From: Bacteroidales bacterium
GTDB lineage: Bacteria; Bacteroidota; Bacteroidia; Bacteroidales; UBA1715
Reading direction: 5' to 3'
DNA length: 35,274 bases
Assembly: GCA_012519815.1 (NCBI GenBank)
Contig: JAAYPM010000129.1
Coordinates: forward strand, 1 to 35,274
Every line of letters begins with the position of its first letter. The stretch's first letter is position 1. Shown here one piece after another: positions 1 to 9,287 of the stretch. The notes under the pieces were generated by a model that searched no databases, was not told the origin of the DNA, and was given only the letters and a program-made list of their open reading frames with translations. The translations under genes and the position numbers were made by a program.

Positions 1-2
1 AT

Positions 3-263
3 TTTGATGAGGTGTTTACAGGAAAAAATATACACGAAAATTATAAAATTTTATTCTCTAAAGTTCGTGAACGAAAAGTAAATATCCCACCGCTTATTAA
101 TTCATATGTTAATTTGAGTGAAACTATGAAAACGTTTGGCACCGCTCTTAATACGAGTTTTGGCAATGTTGAAGAAACAGGCATTCTTGTAACAGTTCGT
201 GAAATAATTGAAGAGAAATATGAGCGTTATATTAATTCATACGACCCTAAAAATGTAAAATAA
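3..263 (+). CDS. C-terminal part of a hemolysin-type acyltransferase (5'-truncated by window edge)
   Basis: The open frame runs in from the left edge, so only the last 86 residues are present; the GTG at position 12 is not a credible start because the frame is open upstream. The piece contains PPLINSYVNLS, a FGTALN segment and VEETGILVTV, which match my recollection of the C-terminus of the Bacteroidota 'putative hemolysin' acyltransferases (GNAT or lysophospholipid-acyltransferase-like, related to ornithine-lipid synthesis). The substrate cannot be told from this fragment. It is followed after 2 bp by the YgjP-like gene, so the two are probably cotranscribed. Family assignment is by recalled similarity only. 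Confidence 0.55.
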   Translation, partial: FDEVFTGKNIHENYKILFSKVRERKVNIPPLINSYVNLSETMKTFGTALNTSFGNVEETGILVTVREIIEEKYERYINSYDPKNVK

Positions 264-265
264 CG

Positions 266-973
266 GTGTATTCCAAAGAGTATTCTTATATAGGAACGGT
301 TCGATATGTTTTTAATCCTCGTGCAAAACGTGTAATTCTTAAAGTTAAACCAGACGCATCTGTTTGGGTAACATTACCTCCTTTTTATGAGTTGCATAAA
401 GCCGAAGCGTTTTTGTTAGAACGAAGTGCATGGGTTCAAAATGCACAAAACAAGGTGCAAAAAAAATCCACTGCACAACAATTATTTCTTGAAAATGGTG
501 CATTTACTCATTTTCATACCATAGAATTTTTTACACAAAACGTTTCAGTTGTTTCTGTAAAAATTCATAAAACATCGGTACATATTACTGTTCCTATTAC
601 AATAAATCGTGAAGATTCTGAATGCCAGAATGTTGTTCGCAAGGTATATATGCAGGTTTTACAAAACGAAGCTCGTGCGTATTTGCCACAGCGTGTAAAA
701 GAATTAGCATATAATCATGGATTTATATATACCTCTGTACGTATTACTTCTGCCAAAACTCGTTGGGGAAGTTGTTCTGTAAAAAACGCAATTAATTTTA
801 CGTGGCATATTATGAAATTGCCTTTACATCTTATTGATTTTATTATTCTTCATGAGCTTTGCCATACGGTTCATAAAAATCATGGTGAAAAATTTCATGC
901 TTTATTAGACAGATGTACAGCAGGCAAGGAAAAGGCGTATTCAAAAGAACTACGTACTTTTTCTATTTTGTAA
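266..973 (+). CDS. YgjP-like zinc metallopeptidase (DUF45)
   Basis: 235 residues. The C-terminal half carries a clear metallopeptidase signature: a KTRWGSCS block near residues 167-174 followed by HELCH at residues 196-200 and a downstream NHGEKFH. Together these are the hallmark of the YgjP/DUF45 (M48-like, SprT-related) family, in which the two His of HExxH and a later His bind zinc. The N-terminal half (about residues 1-130) is the variable beta-rich part of the family. It is predicted cytoplasmic, with no signal peptide. The physiological substrate is unknown in the family. The GTG start at 266 is chosen because it lies 2 bp after the preceding stop and no ATG occurs early in the frame. 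A strong terminator follows. Confidence 0.85.
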   Translation: MYSKEYSYIGTVRYVFNPRAKRVILKVKPDASVWVTLPPFYELHKAEAFLLERSAWVQNAQNKVQKKSTAQQLFLENGAFTHFHTIEFFTQNVSVVSVKIHKTSVHITVPITINREDSECQNVVRKVYMQVLQNEARAYLPQRVKELAYNHGFIYTSVRITSAKTRWGSCSVKNAINFTWHIMKLPLHLIDFIILHELCHTVHKNHGEKFHALLDRCTAGKEKAYSKELRTFSIL

Positions 974-987
974 TGATATAATTCTAT

Positions 988-1028
988 AAAAAAAAGAGGT
1001 TGTCAAAATTATGACAACCTCTTTTTTT
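988..1028. terminator. Bidirectional intrinsic terminator between ygjP-like gene and pckG
   Basis: A 15-bp perfect inverted repeat (arms about 991-1005 and 1012-1026, core AGAGGTTGTCA / TGACAACCTCT, 6-nt loop) is flanked by an A-run on the left and a T-run on the right. It can therefore stop transcription from both convergent genes. Confidence 0.92.
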
Positions 1029-1047
1029 ATTGTGTATGCGAAAAAAA

Positions 1048-2841
1048 TTATGCTAAACTAACTTCTAATTTCGCAAGTTCATCTTTCAATTCTTGTGGAA
1101 GATTATTAAAACGAGCATAATGTTCTTTAATTAATGCTACTTCATCTTTCCATAAGTTTTTATCAACAGTAAGTAGTTCTTTCATATCATCTTTTGATAC
1201 ATCAAGTCCATTCGTGTTAATAGCATCTTCTTTTGGTAATAATCCAATTGGAGTTTCAACAGCTTCAGCTTTTCCATCGCAACGATCAAATACCCATGCA
1301 AGAACACGAGAATTTTCTCCAAAACCTGGCCATAACCAACGTCCACTTTCATCTTTTCTAAACCAGTTAACATTGAAAATTTTTGGAAGTTTTGCTTTAT
1401 CTGGTGCTGTTTTTCCAATATTTATCCAATGTCCAAAGTATGCGCCCATATCGTATCCGCAAAATGGTAACATTGCAAAAGGGTCTCTACGAACACCTGC
1501 TGCTAACCCAATAGCTGCTGCGGTAACTTCTGAGCCTACAATTGACCCCATAAATGTACCATGATTCCAATCGCGAGCTTCATATACAAGAGGTACAGTA
1601 GAAGGACGACGACCTCCAAATAAAATTGCTGAAATTGGCACACCTGCTGGATTTTCCCATTCTGGGTCGATACATGGGCAGTTGCTTGCTTTTGCAGTAA
1701 AACGTGCGTTTGGATGAGCTACTTGTACATCGCTTCCTTTTTTGTACACTTCACCTTTCCATGAAATAGTTCCATCAGGACAATCCCATCCTATGCCGTC
1801 CCACCAAATATCTCCATCAGGAGTTAAACCAACGTTTGTAAATATAGTATCTCTATCGCATGAATGCATTGCGTTTGGATTTGTTTCTTCAGATGTAAAT
1901 GGTGCTACACCAAAGAATCCAGCTTCTGGGTTAATAGCATATAATTGACCATCTTTTCCAAATTTCATCCATGCAATGTCATCACCTACAGTTTTTACTG
2001 TCCAACCAGGAATAGTAGGAATAAGCATTGCTAAGTTTGTTTTACCACATGCCGAAGGGAATGCTGCTGCAATATATTTTGTTTTTCCTTCAGGATTTGT
2101 TAATCCTAAAATAAGCATGTGTTCAGCTAACCAACCTTCTTGTTTTGCCATATATGAAGCAATACGAAGTGCTAAACATTTTTTTCCTAATAAAGCATTT
2201 CCTCCATATCCTGAACCGTACGACCAAATTTCGTTTGTTTCAGGGAAATGAGAAATATATTTTTCTTCAATTGGAGCACAAGGCCAAGCAACATCTTCTT
2301 GTCCTTCAGCTAATGGAGCACCAATAGAATGCATACAAGGAATAAAATCGTCATTTCCAAGAACATCAAGAACAGCTTTTCCCATACGAGTCATAATTCG
2401 CATGTTTGTTACTACATATGCTGAGTCAGTGATTTCTACACCAATTTTCGCAATGTCAGAACCAAGAGGACCCATGCTAAAAGGAATAACATACATAGTA
2501 CGTCCTTTCATACATCCTTTAAATTTTTCAAGAAGTATGCTTTTCATTTCTTTTGGAGAATACCAGTTGTTTGTTGGTCCTGCATCTTCTTGTTTTTCTG
2601 TACAAATATATGTTCTGTTTTCAACTCGTGCCACGTCACTTGGGTCTGATTGAAAGTAAAAAGAATTTGGACGTTTTGTTTCGTCTAATTTAACAGCAGC
2701 TCCTGCAGCAACCATCATGTCGTTTAAACGATTGTTTTCTTCTTCTGAACCATCACACCAATATACTGAATCAGGCTGGCATATTTCAGCCCACTCGTTT
2801 ACCCAATTAATGAGTTTTTGGTTTTTAGTTAAATTTGTCAT
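1048..2841 (-). CDS. pckG: Phosphoenolpyruvate carboxykinase (GTP)
   Basis: 597 residues, the usual length of the GTP-dependent enzyme. It converts oxaloacetate plus GTP to PEP plus CO2 in the cytosol (gluconeogenesis, or in reverse for CO2 fixation during fermentation). Visible signatures are the P-loop FPSACGKTN near residue 265, with the hyper-reactive Cys characteristic of the GTP class; the kinase-2 motif VGDDIAW; the nucleotide-binding [11 protein letters not shown]; and FGGRRP. The ATG at 2841 begins [10 protein letters not shown] and fits family N-termini. It is a single gene: a terminator follows and a candidate -7 box lies about 70 bp upstream. Antisense open frames inside it are composition artefacts. 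Confidence 0.97.
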   Translation of the reverse strand: MTNLTKNQKLINWVNEWAEICQPDSVYWCDGSEEENNRLNDMMVAAGAAVKLDETKRPNSFYFQSDPSDVARVENRTYICTEKQEDAGPTNNWYSPKEMKSILLEKFKGCMKGRTMYVIPFSMGPLGSDIAKIGVEITDSAYVVTNMRIMTRMGKAVLDVLGNDDFIPCMHSIGAPLAEGQEDVAWPCAPIEEKYISHFPETNEIWSYGSGYGGNALLGKKCLALRIASYMAKQEGWLAEHMLILGLTNPEGKTKYIAAAFPSACGKTNLAMLIPTIPGWTVKTVGDDIAWMKFGKDGQLYAINPEAGFFGVAPFTSEETNPNAMHSCDRDTIFTNVGLTPDGDIWWDGIGWDCPDGTISWKGEVYKKGSDVQVAHPNARFTAKASNCPCIDPEWENPAGVPISAILFGGRRPSTVPLVYEARDWNHGTFMGSIVGSEVTAAAIGLAAGVRRDPFAMLPFCGYDMGAYFGHWINIGKTAPDKAKLPKIFNVNWFRKDESGRWLWPGFGENSRVLAWVFDRCDGKAEAVETPIGLLPKEDAINTNGLDVSKDDMKELLTVDKNLWKDEVALIKEHYARFNNLPQELKDELAKLEVSLA

Positions 2842-2910
2842 TGTAAAAATGTATTAGTTAATAAAAATAATTCAATAATTACTTATGTAAAAAAGTAAAT
2901 TTTTTGCACT

Positions 2911-2918
2911 CAAAAGTA
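2911..2918 (-). promoter_or_regulatory. Candidate -7 box for pckG
   Basis: On the minus strand this reads TACTTTTG, matching the Bacteroidota TAnnTTTG consensus, about 70 bp upstream of the pckG ATG. I see no good TTTG -33 element at the expected distance. Confidence 0.45.
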
Positions 2919-3143
2919 TGTGAATTTGTCGGTAAAAAAAAATGTTTTTTATAGGAATATGCATGTCAATATTTGTTCGTTTTTGAGACACGAAAAGATA
3001 TTTTTCGATTTAACGTTTTGATTTTATGTGCTTTAACAGGCTTTGTGAGAATGGTTTTAAACTTGAAAGTTTTGAAAGTCATAAATAAACATGTTAAATA
3101 TCATTGATTTTTGGATAAAAAAAACAAGTCTAATCAATTTCAT
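2919..3143. other. Gene-free interval between pckG promoter and secA terminator
   Basis: Within the 357-bp gap from 2842 to 3198, apart from the pckG promoter and secA terminator listed separately, I see no gene, repeat or convincing RNA structure. Short open frames on both strands here are low-complexity AT-rich translations with no recognisable motif. Confidence 0.5.
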
Positions 3144-3170
3144 AAAAAAAGCCACACATATATGTGTATC
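3144..3170 (-). terminator. Intrinsic terminator downstream of secA
   Basis: The palindrome ACACATATATGTGT at 3154-3167 is followed on the minus strand by GGC and a run of seven T (3144-3150), about 30 bp past the secA stop codon. The plus-strand side also has a T-run, but no plus-strand gene reads into it. Confidence 0.7.
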
Positions 3171-3198
3171 TTTTTTAAGTATAAAGTTGCAGATACTT

Positions 3199-4797
3199 TT
3201 ATTCTGCATTTGCCTTTCCGTGGCAATTTTTATATTTTTTTCCACTTCCACATGGACAATCGTCATTTCTGCCAATTTTCGGACCAACTCGTATTGGATT
3301 TGTTTTTTGTTGCTCTCGTGTGTCGTGTTGGCGAGGGTCAGAGTGTGAATACTCTTCTTTTCTTGCTTCCATTCTGCTTGTCTTTCTATTTTCACGAGCT
3401 TCTGTGGCTTCTGCTTGTAAAGGTATATGTGCTTTTAACACACTCGAAACTACTTCTTTATTCACTTCTTCAAGCATGTTTTGGAATAAATCAAATGATT
3501 CAAATTTATAGATAAGGAGTGGGTCTTTTTGTTCATATGATGCATTTTGAACCGACTGTTTTAAGTCGTCAAGTTCTCGTAAATGCTCTTTCCATGCTTC
3601 ATCAATACTTGCTAAAATAATTGATTTTAAGAATGAACGCACAAGTTCTTTTCCTTCTGTTTTTGCTGCTTTTTCTAAATTAGTCACCACACTAAAAACT
3701 CGTTTTCCATCAGAAATAGGAACAACAATGTTTTTATATGTGGCACTTTGTTTATCAAATACATTTTTAATTACAGGAAATGCTTGTTCTGCAATTGTTT
3801 TTGTGCGTCTATCATAAATAGTAAGTAAATGATTATAAATAGTTTCAACCATATCATTGGCAGAAAGCCGCAAATATTCTTCTTCAGAAACAGGGCATTC
3901 AAGTGAAAGAATTCGAAGTAACTCTATCGTAAAATCTTCATAATCAATAATTCCATGTGCGTTTTCTACAATACTTACACAAGTGTCATACATCATATTT
4001 GCAAAATCCACTGCAATCCGTTCACCAAATAAAGCATGTTTACGTTTTGTATATACCACTTCGCGTTGAGAGTTCATAACATCATCATACTCCAACAATC
4101 GTTTACGAATACCAAAGTTATTTTCCTCTACCTTTTTTTGAGCACGTTCAATAGATTTAGAAATCATGTTATGCTCAATAACTTCGCCTTCTTCAAGTCC
4201 TAACTTGTCCATGATTTTAGCAATTCTATCAGAACCGAACATTCTCATTAAATCATCTTCTAAAGACACATAAAAATCAGATGTTCCTGGATCTCCTTGT
4301 CGTCCTGCACGTCCTCTAAGCTGCCTGTCAACACGGCGAGAATCGTGTCGTTCTGTACCAATTATTGCCAATCCTCCAGCATCTTTTACTTCAGTTGTGA
4401 GTTTAATATCGGTACCCCTACCTGCCATATTTGTAGCAATAGTCACAGTTCCGGGTTTGCCCGCTTCGGCAACAATGTCTGCTTCTCGTTGATGAAGTTT
4501 TGCGTTAAGTACATTATGTGTAATTTTTTCACGAGTAAGCATACGTGATAATAATTCAGAAATTTCCACCGAAGTTGTTCCAACCAATACAGGTCGTCCT
4601 TCTTTTACAAGTTCTTTAACCTGATCAATTACCGCATTATATTTTTCACGTCTTGTTTTATAAACACGGTCGTTGTGGTCGTTTCTAATAATAGGTTTAT
4701 TTGTAGGTGTAACAATAACATCTAATTTATAAATATCCCAAAATTCTTTCGCTTCAGTTTCCGCAGTACCCGTCATTCCTGCTAATTTTTTATACAT
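3199..4797 (-). CDS. secA: SecA preprotein translocase ATPase, C-terminal part (downstream of in-frame TAG)
   Basis: This 532-residue open frame is the C-terminal half of SecA. It begins at the Met of [13 protein letters not shown], but SecA-like sequence continues unbroken upstream for 16 codons ([16 protein letters not shown]) to a TAG at 4846-4848. It contains the rest of the first nucleotide-binding fold, NBD2 with [10 protein letters not shown], the [12 protein letters not shown] and [14 protein letters not shown] helicase motifs, the helical scaffold/wing domains, and a C-terminal zinc-binding SEC-C tail ([14 protein letters not shown]). SecA drives post-translational protein export through SecYEG. 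Initiating here would give a protein without the Walker A/B motifs and preprotein cross-linking domain, so it should not function alone. It is in the same frame as the upstream half; the intact protein would be about 1,102 residues, normal for this phylum. Confidence 0.93.
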   Translation of the reverse strand: MYKKLAGMTGTAETEAKEFWDIYKLDVIVTPTNKPIIRNDHNDRVYKTRREKYNAVIDQVKELVKEGRPVLVGTTSVEISELLSRMLTREKITHNVLNAKLHQREADIVAEAGKPGTVTIATNMAGRGTDIKLTTEVKDAGGLAIIGTERHDSRRVDRQLRGRAGRQGDPGTSDFYVSLEDDLMRMFGSDRIAKIMDKLGLEEGEVIEHNMISKSIERAQKKVEENNFGIRKRLLEYDDVMNSQREVVYTKRKHALFGERIAVDFANMMYDTCVSIVENAHGIIDYEDFTIELLRILSLECPVSEEEYLRLSANDMVETIYNHLLTIYDRRTKTIAEQAFPVIKNVFDKQSATYKNIVVPISDGKRVFSVVTNLEKAAKTEGKELVRSFLKSIILASIDEAWKEHLRELDDLKQSVQNASYEQKDPLLIYKFESFDLFQNMLEEVNKEVVSSVLKAHIPLQAEATEARENRKTSRMEARKEEYSHSDPRQHDTREQQKTNPIRVGPKIGRNDDCPCGSGKKYKNCHGKANAE

Positions 4798-4845
4798 ACG
4801 GAAATAATTCTGAAGCGTAATAGTTGCGTGAGTTTGCGATGCCGC

Positions 4846-4848
4846 CTA
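4846..4848 (-). other. secA: In-frame TAG inside secA at a conserved Gln position
   Basis: Read on the minus strand, the codons are GTA AAA GTT TAG GCG GCA TCG CAA. No base is lost or gained: SecA-like sequence continues in the same frame on both sides. The expected codon is CAG, one transition away. Confidence 0.95.
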
Positions 4849-6507
4849 AACTTTTACCCGTTCTTTTGCCTCAATAGCCTGATGTAATCCATCAGAATAC
4901 CGGCGACCTTCCATAATACGCCCAGTTTGTTCATCAACAATTTTCACTTTATTGTCAATTACCACATATTCAATATCTTTTTCGAAAACCGTATATGCTT
5001 TTAATAGTTGATTGAGCGTGTGAACACGTTCTGATTTAACGGAATAATCTTGTGTTAAAGCATCTTTTTTTTCTGCTTTTTCAAGGGGTGGAATATCTAA
5101 TTTTTCAATTTCTGCAATTTCGCCACCAATATCGGGTAAAATAAAAAAGTCTTTATCATTGGTGTCGTCAGATAAAAAGTCAATTCCTTTATCAGTTAAT
5201 TCAATAGAATTGTTTTTTTCTTCAATAATAAAATACAGCTCAGCGGTTGCCAAGTGCATGTTTTTATTGTTTTCAGCCATATAGAAATTCTCCGTTTTTG
5301 TAAGGAGTGATTTCATGCCTTGTTCACTTAAAAATTTAATAAGTGCTTTGTTTTTCGGCAATCCTTTATGACATTGCAAAAGAAGTCGAGCACCTTCTTC
5401 TGCTTCTTTTTTATCTTCACTGGCAATAAGTTTTTTTGCATCAGCCAATTGCCGTGTAATGAGTGCTCTTTGTGCATTGTAGAGTTTTTCAACTTTTGGT
5501 CTAAATTCAACAAATAGTTCGTCTCCATTTGTTTTTCGAGAAATTGGACCAGAAATAATGAGAGGAGTACGGGCATCGTCAATAAGCACCGAGTCAACCT
5601 CATCAACAATGGCAAAATTATGTGTTCGCTGCACTAAATCTTCGGGGCTTATAGCCATATTATCTCGAAGATAATCAAAGCCATACTCATTGTTTGTTCC
5701 GTATGTGATATCTGCTGCATAGGCGTTTCGTCGAGCGTTAGAATTTGGTTCATGTTTGTCGATACAATCAACACGCAAGCCATGAAATTCAAATAAAGGT
5801 CCCATCCATTCAGAGTCACGTTTTGCTAAGTAATCGTTTACTGTTACTATATGCACACCTTTACCAGCAAGGGCATTTAAAAACACAGGTAATGTTGCCA
5901 CCAATGTTTTTCCTTCTCCCGTAGCCATTTCGGCAATGTTTCCTTTATGCAGAATATAACCACCAATAAGCTGCACATCGTAATGCACCATGTCCCATGT
6001 AATATAATTACCTCCCGCTTCCCATGAATTTGACCAAACAGCAGTATTATCTTGAATTGATACATAGTCTTTTTTTGTAGCTAAATCTCTATCGTACTCA
6101 GTAGCTTGTACCGTAATTTTAGTTTGCTCTGTAAATCTTCGTGCGGTTTCTTTTACAACAGCAAATGCTTCGGGTAAAATTTCTTCTAATGTTGTTTCTA
6201 TTTGCGTATCAATTTGTTTGTTGAGTGCATCAATTTCATCATACAATTTTTCTCTTTCTCCAAAAGAAAGCGAATCATTTTCATCGAGTTCGTGTTGATT
6301 TTTCTGAATCTGTTGTTCAAAAGTTGCAATAGAATCAGCAATAACCTTTTGTAATCTTATTGTTGCAGCACGCAGTCCGTCAGCAGATTCTTGTGAGAGT
6401 TTTTGTTCAAACTCTTTAACTTTTTCAACAATTGGGAGGGCGTTTTGTATGTCTCGTTCAGATTTATTTCCAACAAAAATTTTTAGTATAGAATTAAGTA
6501 AACTCAT
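4846..6507 (-). CDS. secA: SecA preprotein translocase ATPase, N-terminal part (ends at premature TAG)
   Basis: 553 residues beginning [19 protein letters not shown], the usual SecA start, and ending ...[10 protein letters not shown] immediately before a TAG. It carries the Q-motif region, Walker A ([14 protein letters not shown]), [11 protein letters not shown], the Walker [14 protein letters not shown] segment and the enlarged preprotein-binding domain typical of Bacteroidota. In other SecA proteins this region continues as [19 protein letters not shown], so the stop replaces a conserved Gln. A CAG-to-TAG transition (plus-strand G to A at 4848) explains it exactly. A -7 box lies 34 bp upstream and the gene appears monocistronic. 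Because SecA is essential, this is a sequencing error, a suppressed nonsense mutation, or one of two secA copies. Confidence 0.95.
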   Translation of the reverse strand: MSLLNSILKIFVGNKSERDIQNALPIVEKVKEFEQKLSQESADGLRAATIRLQKVIADSIATFEQQIQKNQHELDENDSLSFGEREKLYDEIDALNKQIDTQIETTLEEILPEAFAVVKETARRFTEQTKITVQATEYDRDLATKKDYVSIQDNTAVWSNSWEAGGNYITWDMVHYDVQLIGGYILHKGNIAEMATGEGKTLVATLPVFLNALAGKGVHIVTVNDYLAKRDSEWMGPLFEFHGLRVDCIDKHEPNSNARRNAYAADITYGTNNEYGFDYLRDNMAISPEDLVQRTHNFAIVDEVDSVLIDDARTPLIISGPISRKTNGDELFVEFRPKVEKLYNAQRALITRQLADAKKLIASEDKKEAEEGARLLLQCHKGLPKNKALIKFLSEQGMKSLLTKTENFYMAENNKNMHLATAELYFIIEEKNNSIELTDKGIDFLSDDTNDKDFFILPDIGGEIAEIEKLDIPPLEKAEKKDALTQDYSVKSERVHTLNQLLKAYTVFEKDIEYVVIDNKVKIVDEQTGRIMEGRRYSDGLHQAIEAKERVKV

Positions 6508-6540
6508 ATATGTTTTTTTTAGCGTTTTTTTTTATGTTGA

Positions 6541-6548
6541 CAAATGTA
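6541..6548 (-). promoter_or_regulatory. Candidate -7 box for secA
   Basis: Minus-strand TACATTTG matches TAnnTTTG and lies about 33 bp upstream of the secA ATG. The same octamer occurs upstream of the DUF1573 gene and of the GH5 gene. Confidence 0.6.
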
Positions 6549-6655
6549 ACGAAAAAATATTATTATGGTATGTGTTGCTGATGTTTTGTATGGTGTTTTT
6601 GAAAGAAAAAAGGTTTTGCGTAAAATAATGTGTTTGTAAATTCATATATATATTT

Positions 6656-7057
6656 TCACCATTCAATTCCAGTAGCATCTTCGGGCTTAACAGGACGACC
6701 ATTTTTTAGGCATACTGCTATTATTTTTGCGTTTATTATGCGTGTGTTGTTTGGTATGCGTTCAATCCATTGATTAAAAACAATACGGAGATGTCCTTCT
6801 TTTTTTGCTTGCAACTTTACTACAAATCTATCTTGACTTTTGAGAGGAGATTTATAATCTATTTCGATACGAGACACAACCAAGTCTATGTTTTGTTCAT
6901 GCAATGCGGCAAAATCAATATGTTTTGAAATAAGAAATTCGTGCCGTGCATGTTCTAAATAATTTTGATACACGGAATTGTTTACAATGCCCTGTAAATC
7001 AAGTTCGTAATCGCGAACCTTACATTCTATTTCAAAATCTGCAATTTCTGTATTCAT
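6656..7057 (-). CDS. 4HBT-fold acyl-CoA thioesterase (YbgC/FadM-like)
   Basis: 133 residues from the ATG at 7057. A longer reading from a TTG at 7108 adds 17 residues not expected in the family, so the ATG start (MNTEIADFEIECKVRDYELD) is preferred. The hot-dog-fold signature is clear: VRDYELDLQGIVNNSVYQNYLEHAR near residues 13-37, with the catalytic Asp in the D-x-x-G-x-V-N-N region, then IDYKSPLKSQDRFVV and a C-terminal AKIIAVCL strand. Members hydrolyse acyl-CoA or acyl-ACP thioesters in the cytosol; the acyl chain preference cannot be read. It lies 63 bp downstream of the DUF1573 gene on the same strand and may share its transcript. Confidence 0.88.
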   Translation of the reverse strand: MNTEIADFEIECKVRDYELDLQGIVNNSVYQNYLEHARHEFLISKHIDFAALHEQNIDLVVSRIEIDYKSPLKSQDRFVVKLQAKKEGHLRIVFNQWIERIPNNTRIINAKIIAVCLKNGRPVKPEDATGIEW

Positions 7058-7120
7058 AAGCACATTGTTACGCACTGTGCATTTTACTGTGTTTACAATC
7101 AGCCACAAAACAATTGGCTG

Positions 7121-8218
7121 TTATTCTGTAGGTACTTCAACAAATCCTTTAATATATAGTTGCATAGTAGGATTTGCAGGATCGTTTGTAATTAATGTTA
7201 TTCGTTGATTTTGTTGATTTCGTTTGCCTTGCGTGCGAAATGTTACCTGTATAGTGCCCGTTTCATTTTTTGCATATACTTTTTTATCTAATTGTCCGGC
7301 AGTACATCCGCATGTTGTACTAATTCTTCTGATAATAAGGTTAGATTTTCCTGTATTTTTAAATGTAAATTCGCAATGTACTTCTTTTCCTTGTTGAATT
7401 GTATCAAAAGAAAATTCTGTAATTTCCATAAAAATTTTTGGAGCACGTTTTAATTGTCGTTTTGTATAATTACTAAAATCTTCACTAATATTTGCAGAAA
7501 TTACAATTTGTTGTGTTTTGTTTGAACCTTTTCCTTGATGTGTAAGCCAAAGGTAATCTTGCACCCAACCAAAATTATCTGTTTTTGTTGCGTCATAATG
7601 AACAATACATTTACTTTCTTGTTTTGATTGTATTTCTGCACTTGGAATAAATTCAACACGAATGTGTTCCGGTACATTTTCGGCAATAATAGTAATAGCA
7701 GTATCTTGAGGGTTATATATGCCTATAGTATCTTGTATTTTAGTTGTAACATCAATTGCAGCAAAATTAATTGATTTAGCGTCATATCGCAATGCTCCTA
7801 AAGAATATGGGTATTGTTTGCTTTTTTCTTGTTCCTTGTTTACTACAACACCGCGAATAATTAACACTATGTTTTCTTGTTGTATATCGTTAGATGAAAC
7901 CGAAATGCTTTTTGCAAACACACTGCTATATCCTCGTGGATTAAATTGTGTGGTAATAAATCCTCGCCCTCCCGGAGCAATAGAATCTTTTGAATAATCA
8001 GTTGTTGTACAACCACAACCGGGCTTAACGCGTGTTAAAATGAGAGGTTTTGTACCAGTGTTTGTAAATTCAAAGGTGTGTGTTGCAAAACCAGCATCGT
8101 CGTAAATATTTCCAAAATCATGCGTGGTTGTGTCAAATAACAGTTCTTGTGCGTGTGAATTTTGAAATGTTGCACATAAAAAGAGTGCAATAGCTAATGA
8201 AAATTTTAAGGCTTTCAT
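7121..8218 (-). CDS. Secreted tandem-DUF1573 protein
   Basis: 365 residues with an N-terminal signal peptide (MKALKFSLAIALFLCATFQNSHAQ). Two DUF1573 modules are visible, one near residues 25-110 (HDFGNIYDDAG, FEFTNTGTKPLIL, PGCGCT) and one near residues 265-360 (FSFDTIQQGKEV, FTFKNTGKSNLII, TTCGCT). DUF1573 is an immunoglobulin-like domain related to the ASH/MSP fold and is common in Bacteroidota exported proteins. Both modules keep the C-G-C pair whose role is not established. The middle 110-260 region is probably a third, diverged beta domain. It is likely periplasmic or outer-membrane-exposed; the function is unknown. A -7 box lies about 38 bp upstream. Confidence 0.9.
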   Translation of the reverse strand: MKALKFSLAIALFLCATFQNSHAQELLFDTTTHDFGNIYDDAGFATHTFEFTNTGTKPLILTRVKPGCGCTTTDYSKDSIAPGGRGFITTQFNPRGYSSVFAKSISVSSNDIQQENIVLIIRGVVVNKEQEKSKQYPYSLGALRYDAKSINFAAIDVTTKIQDTIGIYNPQDTAITIIAENVPEHIRVEFIPSAEIQSKQESKCIVHYDATKTDNFGWVQDYLWLTHQGKGSNKTQQIVISANISEDFSNYTKRQLKRAPKIFMEITEFSFDTIQQGKEVHCEFTFKNTGKSNLIIRRISTTCGCTAGQLDKKVYAKNETGTIQVTFRTQGKRNQQNQRITLITNDPANPTMQLYIKGFVEVPTE

Positions 8219-8255
8219 TTTTTTAATGTTTTTAAGTGAATAAATATAAGATTAA

Positions 8256-8263
8256 CAAATGTA
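8256..8263 (-). promoter_or_regulatory. Candidate -7 box for the DUF1573 gene
   Basis: Minus-strand TACATTTG, identical to the secA element, about 38 bp upstream of the start codon. Confidence 0.55.
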
Positions 8264-8362
8264 CATATTATAAACATATTAGAAAGAATTTCGTGTTTTT
8301 TTATGTTTTATTATTGTAATATTTTTTTAACGACAATATTTAATTGAAGTAATTTGCCCGTC

Positions 8363-8387
8363 ATTGAATTTATATGAGAAATTCAAT
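8363..8387. other. 9-bp inverted repeat in the DUF1573-FISUMP gap
   Basis: ATTGAATTT (8363-8371) and AAATTCAAT (8379-8387) form a perfect stem with a 7-nt loop. There is no T-run on either side, so it is not a typical terminator. It could be an operator or chance in AT-rich DNA. Confidence 0.3.
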
Positions 8388-8403
8388 ATAATATGTCAAA
8401 ACT

Positions 8404-8430
8404 CAAAAAAAATCGACTACCGCGACGGTA
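8404..8430 (-). terminator. Probable terminator downstream of the FISUMP gene
   Basis: On the minus strand TACCG-TCG-CGGTA (8418-8430) is followed by GTCGA and eight T. The stem is short but GC-rich for this DNA, and it lies about 30 bp past the stop codon. Confidence 0.55.
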
Positions 8431-8461
8431 AATAAACAAATAAATCAAATAATCAAATACA

Positions 8462-9187
8462 TTAATCCCTTACACAACGAATAGAAAGACCAGGATTCTT
8501 ATGGCTGACGTGTCTGAGGACATTGCTGTAATAGTAGGAAATGAAACGGAACCAGGCTCTATTGGCACCGTACTCAGTAGCACTCCACCAGTGACCGTAG
8601 TAAACAACTTTGAAGAAAGAACCATTGCTGTCACGGACGCCACTTGGAAGGGCTGTAAAGCAAGTTTCGTTGGTTGCTCCAGTGTTTGGTTTTTTCCAAT
8701 GTGTAGTGTTTGTTTCTTTTAGTTTACCTCCAGCTACGTTTTCACCTCCCAAATAATCAATTAACTCTGTCCACTCCTCATCGGTAGGTACATGCCAGCC
8801 TGTGGGGCAAAGTTTTTTAGTATTTACGGCGTGCCAATTGTATAATGCTCCATAAATTTTGCCATTGTTTATATCATTATCATACCAACAATAGGCAGCT
8901 GAAGATAGATTTTCCCACTCATCATCGTCAGTAACGTTGGGTATTTTTGTTCCATCATTATATTTCGTGGTTTTTAGATTTTCTGCCATCCAAACTTGCG
9001 TACCAATAGTTACTGTGGTATAAACATTACCGTCAATATCGGTAACAGTATCTTTTTTAATTGTGGTTTCTGTTGGCTCTTGTGTATCTTTTATAATTTC
9101 ATTGTTTTGAGCAAAACTTGTTGCTAAAAATAGTGAGAATGCGGTTATCATGCTTGCCTTAATCCATACTTTACTGTTTGTTTTCAT
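8462..9187 (-). CDS. Secreted FISUMP-domain protein
   Basis: 241 residues with a signal peptide (MKTNSKVWIKASMITAFSLF then LATSFAQ). After a short linker, residues about 48-241 form a Fibrobacter succinogenes major paralogous (FISUMP, TIGR02145) domain: DIDGNVYTTVTIGTQVWMAE, NLKTTKYNDGTKIP, AAYCWYDND, YGALYNWHAV, CPTGWHVPTDEEW, FTALPSGVRD, WWSATEY and the ending LSIRCVRD are all diagnostic. The domain is probably related to the formylglycine-generating/C-type-lectin fold and occurs on secreted and surface proteins; its function is not established. There is no lipobox and no C-terminal sorting domain. It opens the accessory segment of the window. Confidence 0.93.
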   Translation of the reverse strand: MKTNSKVWIKASMITAFSLFLATSFAQNNEIIKDTQEPTETTIKKDTVTDIDGNVYTTVTIGTQVWMAENLKTTKYNDGTKIPNVTDDDEWENLSSAAYCWYDNDINNGKIYGALYNWHAVNTKKLCPTGWHVPTDEEWTELIDYLGGENVAGGKLKETNTTHWKKPNTGATNETCFTALPSGVRDSNGSFFKVVYYGHWWSATEYGANRAWFRFISYYYSNVLRHVSHKNPGLSIRCVRD

Positions 9188-9257
9188 ATTTTTTATGTAA
9201 TCATTTATAGAGGAAATAATATGTGCAATGTATAATTACATTCAATTTTTATAACAA

Positions 9258-9265
9258 CAAATATA
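9258..9265 (-). promoter_or_regulatory. Candidate -7 box for the FISUMP gene
   Basis: Minus-strand TATATTTG matches TAnnTTTG about 70 bp upstream of the ATG. Confidence 0.45.
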
Positions 9266-9287
9266 GATATACTTCTGCTTTTTTGAG

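Noticed and set aside
1214-2653. Open frames on the plus strand inside pckG
   Set aside because: Antisense shadows of a highly conserved gene; no family motif, start or promoter context.
3057-3515. Short open frames around the end of secA on both strands
   Set aside because: Low-complexity, aromatic-rich translations overlapping the secA C-terminus and terminator.
4797-4848. Stop-codon reassignment (TAG read as Gln) throughout the genome
   Set aside because: The S10 peptidase ends naturally at a TAG, and no other long gene in the window has an internal TAG; one codon is not enough to propose a changed code.
7058-7108. Upstream TTG start for the thioesterase
   Set aside because: The added 17 residues have no counterpart in the family, and an ATG at 7057 gives the standard N-terminus.
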